The notes: generated by a model not told the origin, from the letters alone. 64,000 bases of DNA from Lonicera japonica (GCA_021464415.1 JAKCWG010000100.1:1-64000); one strand, 5' to 3'; shown: positions 12,000 to 23,483, counted from the first letter of the stretch. Numbers and translations: made by a program.

Positions 12000-12800
12000 T
12001 GAACAAAGTCCTTATTGGCACTAAAGTCTACGATTGTGAAGCTGACATCAGCGTCATTATCTTTTTCATTCATAAAATGAGATTTTTGTTCTTTAGACTC
12101 TCGATATCTCTTGTTACTGAATGATACTTTAGTACTGGCATGGCAGTTCTTATACCAGTGTTTAGCAATATTTCTTTTCCATACTTTGGAAGAGTCTCCA
12201 CGACTCCCACGTCCCTTTTTACATTGCGCATTATTTTCATAAGGGTTGTGGTTAGCATAGTTAGCCCCCTTTACATTGGATGTCTTTCCACCATTGACCT
12301 TGCCATAATTGGCTTTGGAAAATTTCTTTATCCCTACAGGTGTAGTATTATTGCTAAAAAAAACAACAATGTTGGTTATACTGGTTCATTAGTATAAGAG
12401 CTAAAATAGGAAAGGTGAAAAAGTTAAGAAGTACTTTTAAGCGCAATGTATCTTTGTTGAAATTATTATCCTAACAAACGAATTTCATCACATTGCATTG
12501 TCATATATGGGAGAAGAATGTCATGGATATTTTCAAGACGTCCCTTTTTCTACGGTTCTTTGTGAGTTATTAACTAAATATATCCTCAACATAAGTCGGG
12601 ATTTACACATCGCCTAAGAAATATTAAGGTATTTACTTTTGCCTTATTAAACGGTTCTTTGTCTGTTGGGTGTTTGGGGGTTTCACTTGTGACAAACTGT
12701 TCTTTTGTCACAAAAGAGATTTCTATATTAGAATACCCACCTATGGTACTCAAGTGCTTCTAAGTCCAATATGTTAAACTCGGGTCAAGTTGGGTTAGAC
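12000..12800 (-). pseudogene. Copia gag remnant
   Basis: On the minus strand, a basic Asn/Gly/Arg-rich stretch (near 12200-12260) leads into a decayed KHW...C zinc-knuckle region (about 12130-12190). Further upstream in the frame, ILDLEALEYHRWV near 12740-12790 resembles the gag start region that normally reads LD.SG.NYL.W. Frames are broken repeatedly. Identification rests on order and weak similarity. Confidence 0.5.
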
Positions 12801-12829
12801 ATTTTGATTTACAAGAGACATAATCATAA

Positions 12830-14228
12830 GTGCATTCATAATAATTTTTTTTAGGATTGTGAATTAGATCTCAAAATACAAGATTGGTATGGTCACATAC
12901 GCTTTTTTCAATGCTATATATGAAACTACTTTATCAGATATTAATGCAGATGAACTTGCTTTATCATAAAAATATATTGTATGCTTGTAAATTGCTGATA
13001 AACGTACTTTATCATGGCAATTTATCACAATTAATATAAAGCGATATACATGAGCATACTCAACTATTCAAAAATAATTAATTGGACATATGCAACAATA
13101 AATTTATATCATGTTAAACAAATTAAATAATCATACGCCAATAATATATTTACAAAAATTGTATATTTAATTTGTCCATAATATATATATATACACACAC
13201 ACACTTAAACATACACATATTTGAATTTAAATTGGTTAGGTGACAGTAATAATTGCATAAAAAATGGCAAAAAGGGTAACATAATGACCTCTAATAATTC
13301 ATAATGTAAATAAATAAAACAGAATGTCTAATACAAGTAGTGGTCTACACAAGTAGCGGTCTACAATAATTCACAATATACAAACAAACAGTTAAGAAAT
13401 GGAAATTCATACATACAAAGGACATTGGAAACAAGAACAGGATTAATTATTTCCTTTGTATAATTTTTTTTTCTTGTAGTACAGAAAATGGCATCCTTTT
13501 GTTACTAGAAAGAAATATGCCTAATTACTTTTCCTCAGAAAGGAAAAATCATTTATTTTTAGGAAGGACAAGTTAAATATATATATTAATTCATCAATGC
13601 CGAACTAGATAGAGCGAATTTTTTTTTTTAATTGGAAAGAAAGAAAAATAATAGTAGTAATAAAAGAATGCTAAAACGAATTGAATTGAATACTCCTTTT
13701 AATGATTTTTTTTAATTAAAAAAAGGAAAAATTCTTTAAAACGATTTCATGAATTCAATAGGAATATAAGCCGTTGCAAAGAGAGAGGCGGTGCCGCATG
13801 AGGATTATCGGTGCCAAAAAATAATAATAATAAAAAATCATACATACCTTGATGCAAAGAAATCTAATTACATGTTGTGTAATAATTGATAAATAAAGAT
13901 GCACTAGTTATCAAACAATTTAAAAGGAAAAAAAATATAACTGAAGTTCTGCCTTATAGGGGTTGAAAATTATATCTAAAGTAATCAAGACCATTCATAA
14001 TATATCATTAGTTTATACTCTTCTAGTCTTGGTGTGTGCGCTAGTAATGGTGGATTAATTAATAGTTAGAGATTCAGCTTATTTAATAATTTTCAGTCGA
14101 GGCCTATCAATTAATAAATACAAACAAATAACGTGAATGCAAAACGAACGAGTTTACATGTATCAAGCATCATTCGGTATATATAAATATTAATCAACTG
14201 AATTTTTTTTCAATGATTCATACATACC
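12830..14228. other. AT-rich non-coding stretch inside the copia element
   Basis: This lies between the copia gag remnant and the first viral sequence. It has a TA/CA microsatellite at about 13181-13204 and no recognisable protein. It could be viral intergenic sequence, a separate insertion or eroded copia leader. Confidence 0.4.
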
Positions 14229-14715
14229 GGATAGATTTCTATTGCTAAAAAGGCAAAACATACTACATCCGGATCACTCTCATAGCCTAGCCAAGAAACT
14301 GTGAACACAAATCCACTGCTCGAAGCACGACCGGTATATGTTGTATTTAGAGGATGCCAACCAGGCATCTATAATAATTGGTTTCAATGTCAAACTCAAG
14401 TATTGAATTTCCCTGGCGCCACTTATCAAAAATATCAAAATTTGCACCAAGGAATGGCAGCGTGGGATGAATGGACAAGACAGTCCACCCCTGCACATTA
14501 TTTTCCCAATTTAGTACAACAGTTTTCTGGCTTAACAACAAGGGAACAAAAAATTCCCAATGTTGAAGAAATAAAAGATTTTTATAATCCAGGAATACCC
14601 CTGGAAATTTATGAACCTTTAAATAAGGTTTAGAAAGCTCAAATTTTCGGGAACAAAAAAGAGTTTCGCGTAAATATGAGCAAACTTTGTGAAAGAATTT
14701 TTAAGCAAACAAGAA
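14229..14715 (+). pseudogene. Pararetroviral transactivator/inclusion-body protein, N-terminal fragment
   Basis: The fragment matches the second copy at 18463-18950. It contains the VYVVFRG...PGIYNNW motif of the viroplasmin/RNase H1-like N-terminal domain found in caulimovirid transactivators. It lacks the start codon region, has an in-frame stop near 14280 and another at 14631-14633. At about 14705-14720 it passes abruptly into coat protein sequence through a short shared 'tttt(t/g)aa(g/c)caaac' stretch, a deletion junction. Confidence 0.82.
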
Positions 14716-15280
14716 CTATGTAATATTTGTCAATTTGAAGATTTTGTAGATCTTTTCAAAAAATATTACTTTAAATTAGATCCACCAAATAATCAATATT
14801 GGCTGGAACAATGTCTTCATAAACTCCCAAATCCATGGGATGAATTAACTATAAAAGGTTATCCTGAATGGCTAAAGAAAGTTGATAAAACTGATACACT
14901 TGGTTTTAGAATAAATTATGTGTTAAGAATTATACAAGAAAAATGTACTGAAATTAAAGCCAAAAAGCAAATGAAGAAAAATCAAATTTTTAATAATAAA
15001 TCTGGCCAAAAATGTTATGACAGAATATTAAAAGAAAATTGGAAAGTTGGTTGTGGGCCAATTTTTTCTCAAAAAAGAAAAAGAAGATTTAAATGGAAAC
15101 CTTGGAAAAAGAAAATACCTTTTTCCAAAACCAAGAAATATATTAAAAAAGGAAAATTTTCTAATAAAAATAAACCATATACAAAGAAAAAGTGTAGATT
15201 ACATCTGTAATGAAGAATGTCATATTGCACCAGAATGCCCTAGAAAGGGAAAAAGTGCAAAGAAAATGATAAAATTTCTT
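14689..15280 (+). pseudogene. Pararetroviral coat protein, C-terminal part
   Basis: The first frame (to 15210) has the helical YWLEQC...KLPNPW region and a strongly basic Lys/Arg-rich segment. The frame then shifts by one base near 15180-15195 into the frame that carries a Cys-His zinc-knuckle remnant ending CPRKG. In this family that knuckle has the CX2CX4HX4C form; here the shift falls at its first cysteines and one glycine position is cysteine. The N-terminal capsid region is absent. Confidence 0.78.
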
Positions 15281-16249
15281 GAAGAACAAGAATTAGAAGT
15301 ATGTTACGGAAGTGAATTAGAAGAATATTCAAAAAATAATGAAATTCTTTATGAAATGGAATCTAAATCAGATAGTTCAGATGATGAAGTAGTATTTATG
15401 ATGAACACCATTGAAATACAACAAAATAATGAAAAGGAATTACAATCTCTAACGTTAAAAGATGTTGTTGGTGAAGAATTAACTTTTACCAACGAACAAT
15501 TAAAACAATTAGAAAAAACTCGTCAAATGGTTAAAAAAGAAGATATTTATAAATTATCAAAATTTAAAATATTTTCTACAAGAATATTTGAGCAATTTAG
15601 TGGAAATACCACAGCTCAAAGTACAGATGAAGGAACAGCTGAAATCATACTGTTCGATAAAACGAAAATTGCTAGATGGAGGAAAAAACATCCAGAAATC
15701 AGATATGTCCATATTGGATTAATTCAAATATGTATTACAGCTCTATTTAGACAAAGAATGGATACTCCAGTAGCAATTTTAGTTTTAGATAAAAGATTCA
15801 TAAACCCTCTAAATGCAATAATTGGAGGAGTACAATCAAATCTAGTAAATGGAATTATTTGGTTTAACATAAAACCAAATTTCTTCATATCAATAACAAA
15901 CCTAAATATAGAAGATTCTGATAAAATAAAAATACAAACAAAAGGAATTGGAATGAAAAATACATCTTTCAATCTTTCTATACATCGAAAAACAATACAT
16001 GAGTTAACAAGACTCCCAATAGCTACAACACATTTTTTGGATAAAAATGTTATAGAAATATTTGAGTCTCGTCCTTTCGATTCAGCAATTCAACTAAGAT
16101 TAATGAATTGGCGAGATCTCGAAATCCCTCGAGAATGGATTTTACCTACGGTAGTAGACGAAGAACCTAAAAAACAACAAAACAATGTTGAATTACAAGT
16201 TTCTGACAATAATGTTTATTTTAGAAGTACTAGTAAAAATTCACAATGA
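15281..16249 (+). pseudogene. Pararetroviral movement protein (30K superfamily)
   Basis: It continues in the same frame as the zinc-knuckle part of the coat protein, as expected if coat and movement proteins form one polyprotein. After an acidic linker (about 15290-15400), the core contains a YVHIGLIQICITALFR-like strand and a DTPVAILVLDKRF segment typical of 30K-type plant virus movement proteins. The frame is open to 16247-16249. The protein would widen plasmodesmata in an infecting virus; here the upstream frame break removes the normal start. Confidence 0.75.
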
Positions 16250-16273
16250 CAACAAAATTTTCCGAAACCATCT

Positions 16274-18387
16274 TTGGAAGCACCAAAGAAATCAATTAAT
16301 TTTGAAAAAGGGGAGAGTAGTCAAAGAAATAATTCCTTAAAAATTCCAATATTACCAGGAACTACTAGTAAAAATGAAACTAGTAAATCAAGCCAAATAT
16401 ATCATTTCCAACTAGGAAAAGAAGAAATAATATTTTCACCAAGTCATGAAAAGAAAAGATATACTTATGTTTTAGGATATTTTAATTTTGCAGGCTATAA
16501 ACAATATAGTCTATGTACGTTAATAGATACTGGAGCAACAATATGTTCTTGTAGACCAAATGCGTTACCACCAGAAAAATGGATAAAAATGAAGAATTCA
16601 ATTTCTGTTATGGGTATAAACGGTATTCAAAATTTTATTTCTTTAAAAGCAAAGAGAGTAGCAATTTGGTTTAATGAAAAGAAATTTATTATTCCAAAAG
16701 TTTTGTGTTTTCCTGAAATGCATGGAGATATTATTTTAGGAAATAATTTTATTTCAGAATATTTGCCAATGACCATAAATAATGGGACACTTGGATTAAC
16801 ATTAAATAAAGAAATGGTAGAAATTCCACTTTTACAACAACATAAATACAAATGTAATCGTGGATTTTCACCAGTTAGAAAAGGAGAAATGACTCATATA
16901 ATAAAAGAATTAGAAGAAACTCATTGGCTTTATGAAATTCTAAAAGAAAATTTTAGTGAAAACCCACTAAAATTATGGGATAAAAGTCCTAGATATTGTC
17001 AACTTAAATTAAGAGACCCAAATGTAATTATAAGAGTAAAACCAATGATTTATACTAGAAAAGATATAGATAAATTTGATAATCAAATCAAAGAATTACT
17101 AGATACAAAACTTATTGAAGAAACAGTAAGTCCACACTCTAATCCGGCATTCATGGTACGAAACCATAGTGAAATAAAAAGAGGAAAAGCAAGAATGGTA
17201 ATAAATTATAAAAGATTAAATGAGCAATTAGTATTTGATGGTTATTTTATCCCAAAAAAGGATGTTTTGATTAATCAAACTAAAGGTAAAAAGATCTTTA
17301 GTAAATTCGATTGTAAATCAGGATTCTGGCAGTTAAAACTAACTGAAGAATCAAAAACCCTAATAGCCTTTAGCACTCCAAGAGAACATTATCAATGGAA
17401 TGTTATGCCTTTTGAACTAAATATAGCACCACAAGTATTCCAACGATGGATGGACGGAATCTTTAAAGACCTTAAGGATTTCTGTGTCGTCTATATCGAT
17501 GATATTTTAGTATTTTCCAATACATTAGAAGAACATAAAAAACATTTAAAAATATTAAGCAGTAAATTCCAAAAACATGGAATAGTATTATCTCCAAGGA
17601 AAATAGAAATAGAAAAAACAGAAATTGATTTTCTTGGAATAATTTTTAATCAAGACGGTTTAAAATTACAATATCATATAATCTCTAAAATCAGAGATTT
17701 TGATGAAAATATACAAGATAAAAAACAATTACAAAGTTTTTTAGGAATCCTTAATTATGCAAGAAATTTCATACAGGGATTATCTCAAAAAGAATTACAT
17801 CTTCTTAAAAAGCTCAAGAAAAGTGATGAATTTGTTTGGACAAAAAAGATACAACTTTAGTAAGAAACATAAAAAATGATATTCTTGCTAATTGTCCCAA
17901 AGTTTATTTCTCACAATAAGGAGATAAATTAATTTTTGAAACAGATGCTTCTGAATTATGTTGGGGTTATGTTCTTAAAGCAATTCCAGCAAAGCTTTGG
18001 ACATAAACCGAGTCTAATAATCTTGGTATACGAGCTAGAAAAACTTCGATATCAAAAAATCTACAAAAACAAGAATTAATATGTGGTTGTAATTCAGGAA
18101 AATTTAAACCAAATGAAGTAAAATATATTATATTTGAAAAAGAATTATTAGCAATTAAATTAGCAATTAAAAAATTTCATATCTTCTTAGCCCCAGAAGA
18201 TTTTATTATTAGAACTGATAATCAAGCAGTTAAAGATTTTCTTATTAACAAAAGAAATATTCTTGAAGGTAGGAGATTAAAATGGTATAATCAAATTGCT
18301 TTATATACTTTTGAAGTTGAACATTTAAAGGGTACTAATAATTTTCGTGCAGATTATCTTAGCAGGAACTTTATTGAAGATCATTAA
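16274..18387 (+). pseudogene. Pararetroviral protease-reverse transcriptase-RNase H
   Basis: An open frame to 17860 has the aspartic protease motif DTGAT (near 16526-16540), an RT palm segment SKFDCKSGFWQL (near 17302-17337) and the catalytic YIDD motif (near 17491-17502). No in-frame ATG precedes the protease. After a stop at 17858-17860, RNase H sequence continues to 18387 with further stops: TDAS near 17943, EKELLAIK near 18139, TDNQAV near 18215 and ADYLSR near 18350. Order and motifs are those of caulimovirid pol. There is no integrase, as usual for this family. Confidence 0.87.
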
Positions 18388-18420
18388 TATAGAAGACTAA
18401 TATTATTTTCTTTTACAGTA

Positions 18421-19730
18421 ATGGCAGACCCTAACAAGGGGAAAAATAAAATTAAAAGTGAAGGATGGATTTCTATTGCTAAAAAGTCAAAACACACTGC
18501 ATCCGGATCACCCTCACAGCCTAGCCAAGGAACTGTGAGCACAAATCCACCGCTCGAAGCACGACTGGTGTATGTTGTATTTAGAGGACGCCAACCAAGA
18601 ATCTATAATAATTGGTTTCAATGCCAAACTCAAGTATTGAGTTTCCCTGGTGCCACTTATCAAAAATATCAAAATTTGCACCAAAGAATGGCAGCGTGGG
18701 ATGAATGGACAAGACAGTCCACCCCTGCACATTATTTTCCTAATTTAGTACAACAGTTTTCTGGCTTAACAACAAGGGAACACAAAATTTCCAATGTTAA
18801 AGAAATAAAAGATTTTTATAATCCGAGAATACTCTTGGAAATTTATGAACCTTTAAATAAGGTTTGGAAAGCTCAAATTTCCGAGAACAAAAAAAAATTT
18901 CTCGTAAATATGAGCAAACTTTGTGAAAGGATTTTTGAACAAACACGAACCTTTCAAGAACTAATTCAACATCTTGAAAATTTTTAAACTCTTGGTTTCA
19001 AAATTCTAAAACAAATGAATTATGAAACTGAGCTTTCTTAAGATTCTATTGAACAAATAAATACTTTTCTTTCTTTTGCAGAATTATTAGAAGATGAATT
19101 TTCAAATAATATTTTTTATACTATTAAAAGAATTTGTCTTTATGAGAAGGCAAGACTCTTTCTCCCGAGACCTTTAGTTCAAATAGAAATTCTTCAAAAA
19201 ATTGAAGACCAAAATTCAAAGATAAATTTTTTTTTGAATCAATATGGTCAAAATTTAAATGATCATGAAGTAATTCCAAAAATTCATCTTTATGCAGAAG
19301 ATGATCTTTGGAATGCTGAAAAAATTGATTGGGGACTTGTGAACCACATTATGTTCCCCAGTAGTTTTTCCTGTAACCTTACTAAGTTACCTATGATGAT
19401 GAAATCCATGATCTATCATGTGGTACATAAAACATAAATACAATAGAATGTTATCTTTTCATATTACAAGTTCTATTCGATGGCGGTTTAGAAAAAAATT
19501 CTACCAGCCATACCAAATATGAGAGCTCCGAGCCACAGAGCAATCAGAATACCATTGGTTTGAAAATGATATGTATTCCGAAACCCCCTTAGACGAACTT
19601 AATGTTCGAAATTATTTTTTAAGAAATTTAATACATATTTCTACAAACAGCCAAGCAGCTGTATCCAACAGTTCATCCGTATCCTCATTATTACAAAACC
19701 ATGATAACGGATGGAAGGAGACTTTTTATA
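18421..19730 (+). pseudogene. Pararetroviral transactivator/inclusion-body protein
   Basis: It starts at ATG 18421, 34 bp after the pol stop, and is open for 188 codons to 18987. The VYVVFRG...IYNNW viroplasmin motif lies at about residues 50-65. Similar lower-complexity coding sequence continues through several stops and shifts to about 19730, so the gene was probably about twice the open length. In infecting relatives this protein supports translation of polycistronic viral RNA. Confidence 0.8.
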
Positions 19731-19967
19731 ACTGATTTAAACTCTACTTATCAAGTCTCCCATGAACAAATACTTGAGGTAAATTTTTTTTTGGAAAATC
19801 TAAAGGATAAAAATCATTTAGATGTTCCATATGATCTATTAATGGAAGCCGAGGAATTAGAGAATTAAATCAATGCTTTCGGCTCAAACTCAAGTCCTAT
19901 TGATAGCCTGTCATTGGACTCCGTAGGAGAAGCTAACCTCATTAACCAAATGGAGGGTTAGAAGAAA

Positions 19968-19985
19968 AACGTCATCCGTGACGTT
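19968..19985. promoter_or_regulatory. TGACG inverted repeat (as-1/ocs-like)
   Basis: AACGTCA and TGACGTT face each other across the 4-bp spacer tccg. Paired TGACG motifs bind TGA-type bZIP factors in the CaMV 35S and ocs elements. Here the pair lies about 290 bp upstream of the viral TATA box; the inverted order differs from the direct TGACG pair of as-1. Confidence 0.5.
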
Positions 19986-20273
19986 AAAGAATTTGTCACC
20001 TACTGACCGATTGCACACCCAATCTAGCACACGACAGGTGTACAAGTTCTCGAAGGTGGTGGAGGAATCCCGAATAAAGATGTTCGTAGACAGTAGACAG
20101 CTGTGCGGACAAAAATTAAAGAGTCACTGTATAATTATTGTATAATTACTTTATGTAACTTTCGATGAATAGTATAGTTACTATTGAATTACTTTTTGTA
20201 TAGTAATGTTGGTGGAAGTTGATGATATTAAAAAAGTTAGTCAGTTGTTTTGTCTAGAAGGAGAACATCTCCA

Positions 20274-20283
20274 TTATATAAGG
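20274..20283 (+). promoter_or_regulatory. TATA box of the pararetroviral pregenomic promoter
   Basis: TTATATAAGG sits downstream of the transactivator gene, the position of the 35S-type promoter in this virus family. The surrounding 'atctccattatataaggagatg' context (split here) resembles caulimovirid TATA regions. AATAAA at 20382-20387, about 100 bp downstream, would fit the viral poly(A) signal. Confidence 0.6.
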
Positions 20284-20381
20284 AGATGACAATATAGTTT
20301 TTTAAGCATCGTCCATCATTTGTAATGTAAAAATTTTCCTTTCCTTTCTAAAAAACTCTGTGTAACTATTTTCTTTATATC

Positions 20382-20387
20382 AATAAA
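20382..20387 (+). terminator. Probable viral polyadenylation signal
   Basis: AATAAA lies about 100 bp after the TATA box, which is where pararetroviruses place the signal used on the second pass of transcription. It is only a hexamer, so chance is possible. Confidence 0.4.
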
Positions 20388-20470
20388 TTAAAATTTTGAT
20401 CCTCTATTCGACGAGAGAGAAGATTAGTGTTGATAGTGACTTGCGGCTAGAGTTTTTTTTTTTTTTATTA

Positions 20471-20506
20471 GGATTAGGGTTATTAGTTATGAACGTGCTG
20501 ATAACG
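20471..20506 (-). other. Copia leader next to the 5' LTR
   Basis: On the minus strand the sequence directly after the LTR reads CGTTATCAGCACGTTC, a motif often found at this place in plant copia elements and likely to be the primer-binding region. The exact tRNA was not assigned. Confidence 0.45.
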
Positions 20507-20689
20507 TGTTGTAGGAATAATTCGGTTGTATCTTTTATTAGATAATCCCTTTAAATAAGGTATGGATATAATAATACATAGAATTTACAAGGAATCTCAT
20601 TATAACCCATAATACACAATTTATACATTAAATTCTCTAATACATATTCTATCTAGACAATAGCACAATACAAGTAATTTTCTTCAACA
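20507..20689 (-). repeat. Copia 5' LTR (183 bp)
   Basis: This is the uninterrupted partner of the left LTR, running TGTTGTAGG to TTCAACA on the plus strand. It preserves the pre-insertion site of the MITE found in the other LTR. Confidence 0.88.
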
Positions 20690-20739
20690 TAGTAAATTTT
20701 TTGAATTACTTCTTACTTTGCCTCTTGTAAGTCCTTTTA

Positions 20740-20885
20740 TTGCCTACTCACTATTGCAGTTGGTTGGTCTCCAAAGTCCGTATTGGATTTCGCCGGATTT
20801 AGCCTACCTTTTATGAATTTGGACACATCCAGAAAAAATATACTTTGAAGCCACACAATAGAGTCAAAACTCGCGACTGCAATGG
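20740..20885 (+). promoter_or_regulatory. Orphan upstream block of the second P450
   Basis: It matches the sequence immediately upstream of the intact P450 (3056-3225), but here it is followed by about 4 kb of inserted DNA before the pseudogene ATG at 24978. In the intact copy the equivalent distance is under 100 bp. Confidence 0.6.
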
Positions 20886-21825
20886 CAATCCTTTACTATT
20901 ATTAAACGCTTAGGTCATGTTTGTTTGTTTTCTTCCCCCCCCCCCCTCTCTTGTTGAATTTAAGTACTTAGAGCATCTTAAATAGATGCTAAATTTTACC
21001 CACTAAGCAAGGTACATAGGACAAAATCAGAGGCTATCTGACAGAACTTTTTTGTCTACTGTTTGATTTCCAACGAAGCTGCTATACTTCAACTTTGCCA
21101 TGGAAGATGCTTCTCATCAGGCGCTCCACGAAGCAATTTGCAGCTTTAAATTTTACACTTCGCAAATTAGAGATCCACAGTTAACTAAAATGCTAACATT
21201 TGACTAAGGTTGACAACTAGGACAACATATTCACGCGTTAAATTTGTTGTGTATTTAGCTTGAATCTGATACTAATTAATTCATTAACATCCCCACTGAA
21301 GATGTTCTAACGGAGCATTATTTTAGTTTCTTAAGTCCAAATTGATGGTCCATTTAAATTTAAGATGTCTTAATTGAATTGATGGTAAGTCTTAATTTTA
21401 AAGGGGTAAAATACATCTTTTACTCATATCATTTTAAATGTAGTCAATTTTGTAAAATAAGTAGATAATGATAAATTTGTTCAAAAAATATTTATTCAAC
21501 ATTCAAATATAATATGTTTAAACAAAAAAACACATATTTAAATATGACATTCAAAAATAAAATAAATAGATTTTTTTATATTAAGTTTTTAGGCTTTAGA
21601 ATTAGTCTTCGGTGTTCAGATTCAAAGAACCAACCACATAACAAAAAATAGTCACCTCGATGAATAGGTTTTATTGTTTAAAGTTAGGGGCAATTGTAAG
21701 GGCTATTCTAATAATAATATAATTATAAAGGACATTTAAAAATTAGACATGTAAATTAAGGACACTATACAAAAAAGACACTAATACCCCTTCCTTATAA
21801 CATCTCACGTCAGATTATGACACTA

Positions 21826-22240
21826 ACAGCAATCAGAAGGTGCTAAATACATTTAGCACCTTCTGGACAGCAACCAGAATGCATTTAGCACCTTCTGGAC
21901 ATCAATCAAAAGGTGCTAAATGAGAATGTGCTATGCATTTAGTGCTAAATGCATTTAGCACCTTTGGACAGCAATCAAAAGATGCTAAAAGCACTTTCTG
22001 GAATGCATTTAGCATCTTTTGATTGCTGTCCAGAAGGTGCTAAATGCATTTAGCACCTTTTGGACATCAATCAAAAGGTACTAAATACGCTCCAGAAGGT
22101 GCTAAATGCATTTAGCACCTTTTGATTGCTGTCCAGAAGGTGCTAAATGCATTTAGCACTACCTGGACATCAACCAGAAGGTGCTAAATGCATTTAGCAC
22201 CGTTTGAATAACAACCAAAATGTACTAAAATGATTTTAGC
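21826..22240. repeat. Array of short perfect palindromes
   Basis: The unit is GGTGCTAAATG followed at once by its reverse complement, a 22-bp palindrome centred on ATGCAT. Perfect copies lie at 22036-22057, 22098-22119 and 22180-22201; copies with one change lie at about 21838-21859, 21941-21962 and 22139-22160. Between them are variants of TCTGGACAGCAATCAAAAG in both orientations, so larger imperfect hairpins form, for example 22011-22083 with arms of about 36 bases. No coding sense is visible. Confidence 0.85.
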
Positions 22241-22948
22241 ACTATTACAAAACATAGAATAATAAAATTGATGAGATCAACATCCACTCTATTTATATAT
22301 ATGTATATATATATGGATCGACGTAGGGTTCATAAAAAAAAAATTACGATCAGAATTTTTTTTTTCAATATCCCGCTGGGCTGTCGAAATTGGTCGATTT
22401 CGATAGCAAAACGACATCTGATCGTCTTAATTTACCCAATAGTATAGTAACTTTGTCTTCCGAACAACATATTCGAAAATCAGCTAGATCCAACGGTTCA
22501 ATCAAAAGTTATATATGTTTTATGATTACCTCTGCAGAAAGAAGAAGAAGAAGATGATGATGAGAACGGTGCTCCTATCCTCTCAGCGAAACGATCGAAA
22601 AGTTAAGTGGTGGTGGAGCGGTGGTGGTGGTAGTGGTGGTGGAGGAGGATTTGAGATGGTTGGTGGAGCTAAGGTTGGTCTATTGATTTTAGAGAGAGAG
22701 AAGAGAGAAGAATTGAGAACTGAAGAGAGAGAGATTTGTTATTTTTAACATTAACTTAAACTAATTAGGAGTATATTTGTCCATCAACATTTATCATTTT
22801 CCTTAAAATAAATTAATATTATGAAAAGTGTCCTTATTATAAAACCAAATTATAAAATTAGTACTATTTTTCTTTATTAAACATGAGTCCGTCCTTAGAG
22901 TTATAAAACATTACGGAGCGAGACCCTATAACCCATTATCTCTTAAAG

Positions 22949-23483
22949 TTATGGCGTTTTAAAAAAAAAATTTAGAGAGAGAAAGTATAGTGAAATAAAT
23001 TTTGGGAAGTGTGAAAGTAGAGTTGGTTTTGAGTTGTGTTTTTAAAATTTTGAGAAAAAAAAAAGAGAGCAACCAAACAAGCCCTTATGTGGTGTTTGGT
23101 TAATGTTTCTAGATAGGATTTTTAGATAAGTTTTTAAAAATTTGATGTTTGGTTGAATGTTTTGAGTTAGAGTTTTTATGTTGAAAAGTGAATTTGGTTT
23201 TGTTTAACTTTTTTTCAACCAATGAAAAAAACGCATAAAAAATTTCAAAAAATAATCACAATGGATCTTATTTTATAGATCTCGATGAGTAAGTTTTAAA
23301 TATATATTTTTTATTATTTTTGGATTTTTGGATTTAAAGTTATGGCGTTTTAATAAAAAATTTAGAGAGAGAAAGTATAGTGAAATAAATTTTGGAAAGT
23401 GTGAAAATAGAGTTGGTTTTGAGTTAAGTTTTTAAAATTTTGAAAAAAAAAACAAAAAAAGAGAGCAACCAAACACAACCTTA
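22949..23483. repeat. Direct repeat of about 140 bp
   Basis: The segment from 'gttatggcgttttaa' to 'gagagcaaccaaaca' occurs at 22949-23075 and again at about 23339-23475 with few changes. A related piece occurs near 31270-31400. These appear to be copies of one MITE family with a 'ccaaaca' end. Confidence 0.65.

Larger units (their letters stand above)
14229..20400 (+). mobile_element. Endogenous pararetrovirus (Caulimoviridae), inactive
   Basis: Coding remnants run in the order transactivator fragment, coat protein, movement protein, protease/RT/RNase H, transactivator, then a viral-type promoter. The coat-movement-pol-transactivator order is that of cavemoviruses and solendoviruses (known genus organisation; placement here is inference). 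A second transactivator start (14229-14715), matching 18463-18950 at roughly nine positions in ten by eye, shows that more than one genome unit, or a rearranged unit, integrated. The leader and coat N-terminus are missing at the left junction. Stops and frame shifts in all reading frames make it non-functional. It sits inside the copia element. Confidence 0.88.
6839..20689 (-). mobile_element. Ty1/copia LTR retrotransposon, nested and decayed
   Basis: The element is flanked by an identical 5-bp target duplication, TAGTA, at 6834-6838 and 20690-20694. Both ends carry the same LTR, starting TGTTGTAGG and ending TTCAACA on the plus strand. The coding remnants lie on the minus strand, with RNase H and RT near the left LTR and gag further right. 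The purine-rich minus-strand tract GCAAGGGGGAG abutting the left LTR at 7623-7633 is the polypurine tract, confirming orientation. Inside are a MITE (6964-7561) and a pararetrovirus (14229 to about 20400), which explains the 13.85-kb span. Protein frames are full of stops, so it is not autonomous. Confidence 0.85.

Noticed and set aside
21826..22240. CRISPR-like array
   Set aside because: The genome is a plant; repeats are palindromes with similar linkers, not repeats with unique spacers.
22515..22748. 77-codon Gly/Trp-rich frame
   Set aside because: It is a GGT repeat translation inside transposon-like sequence.
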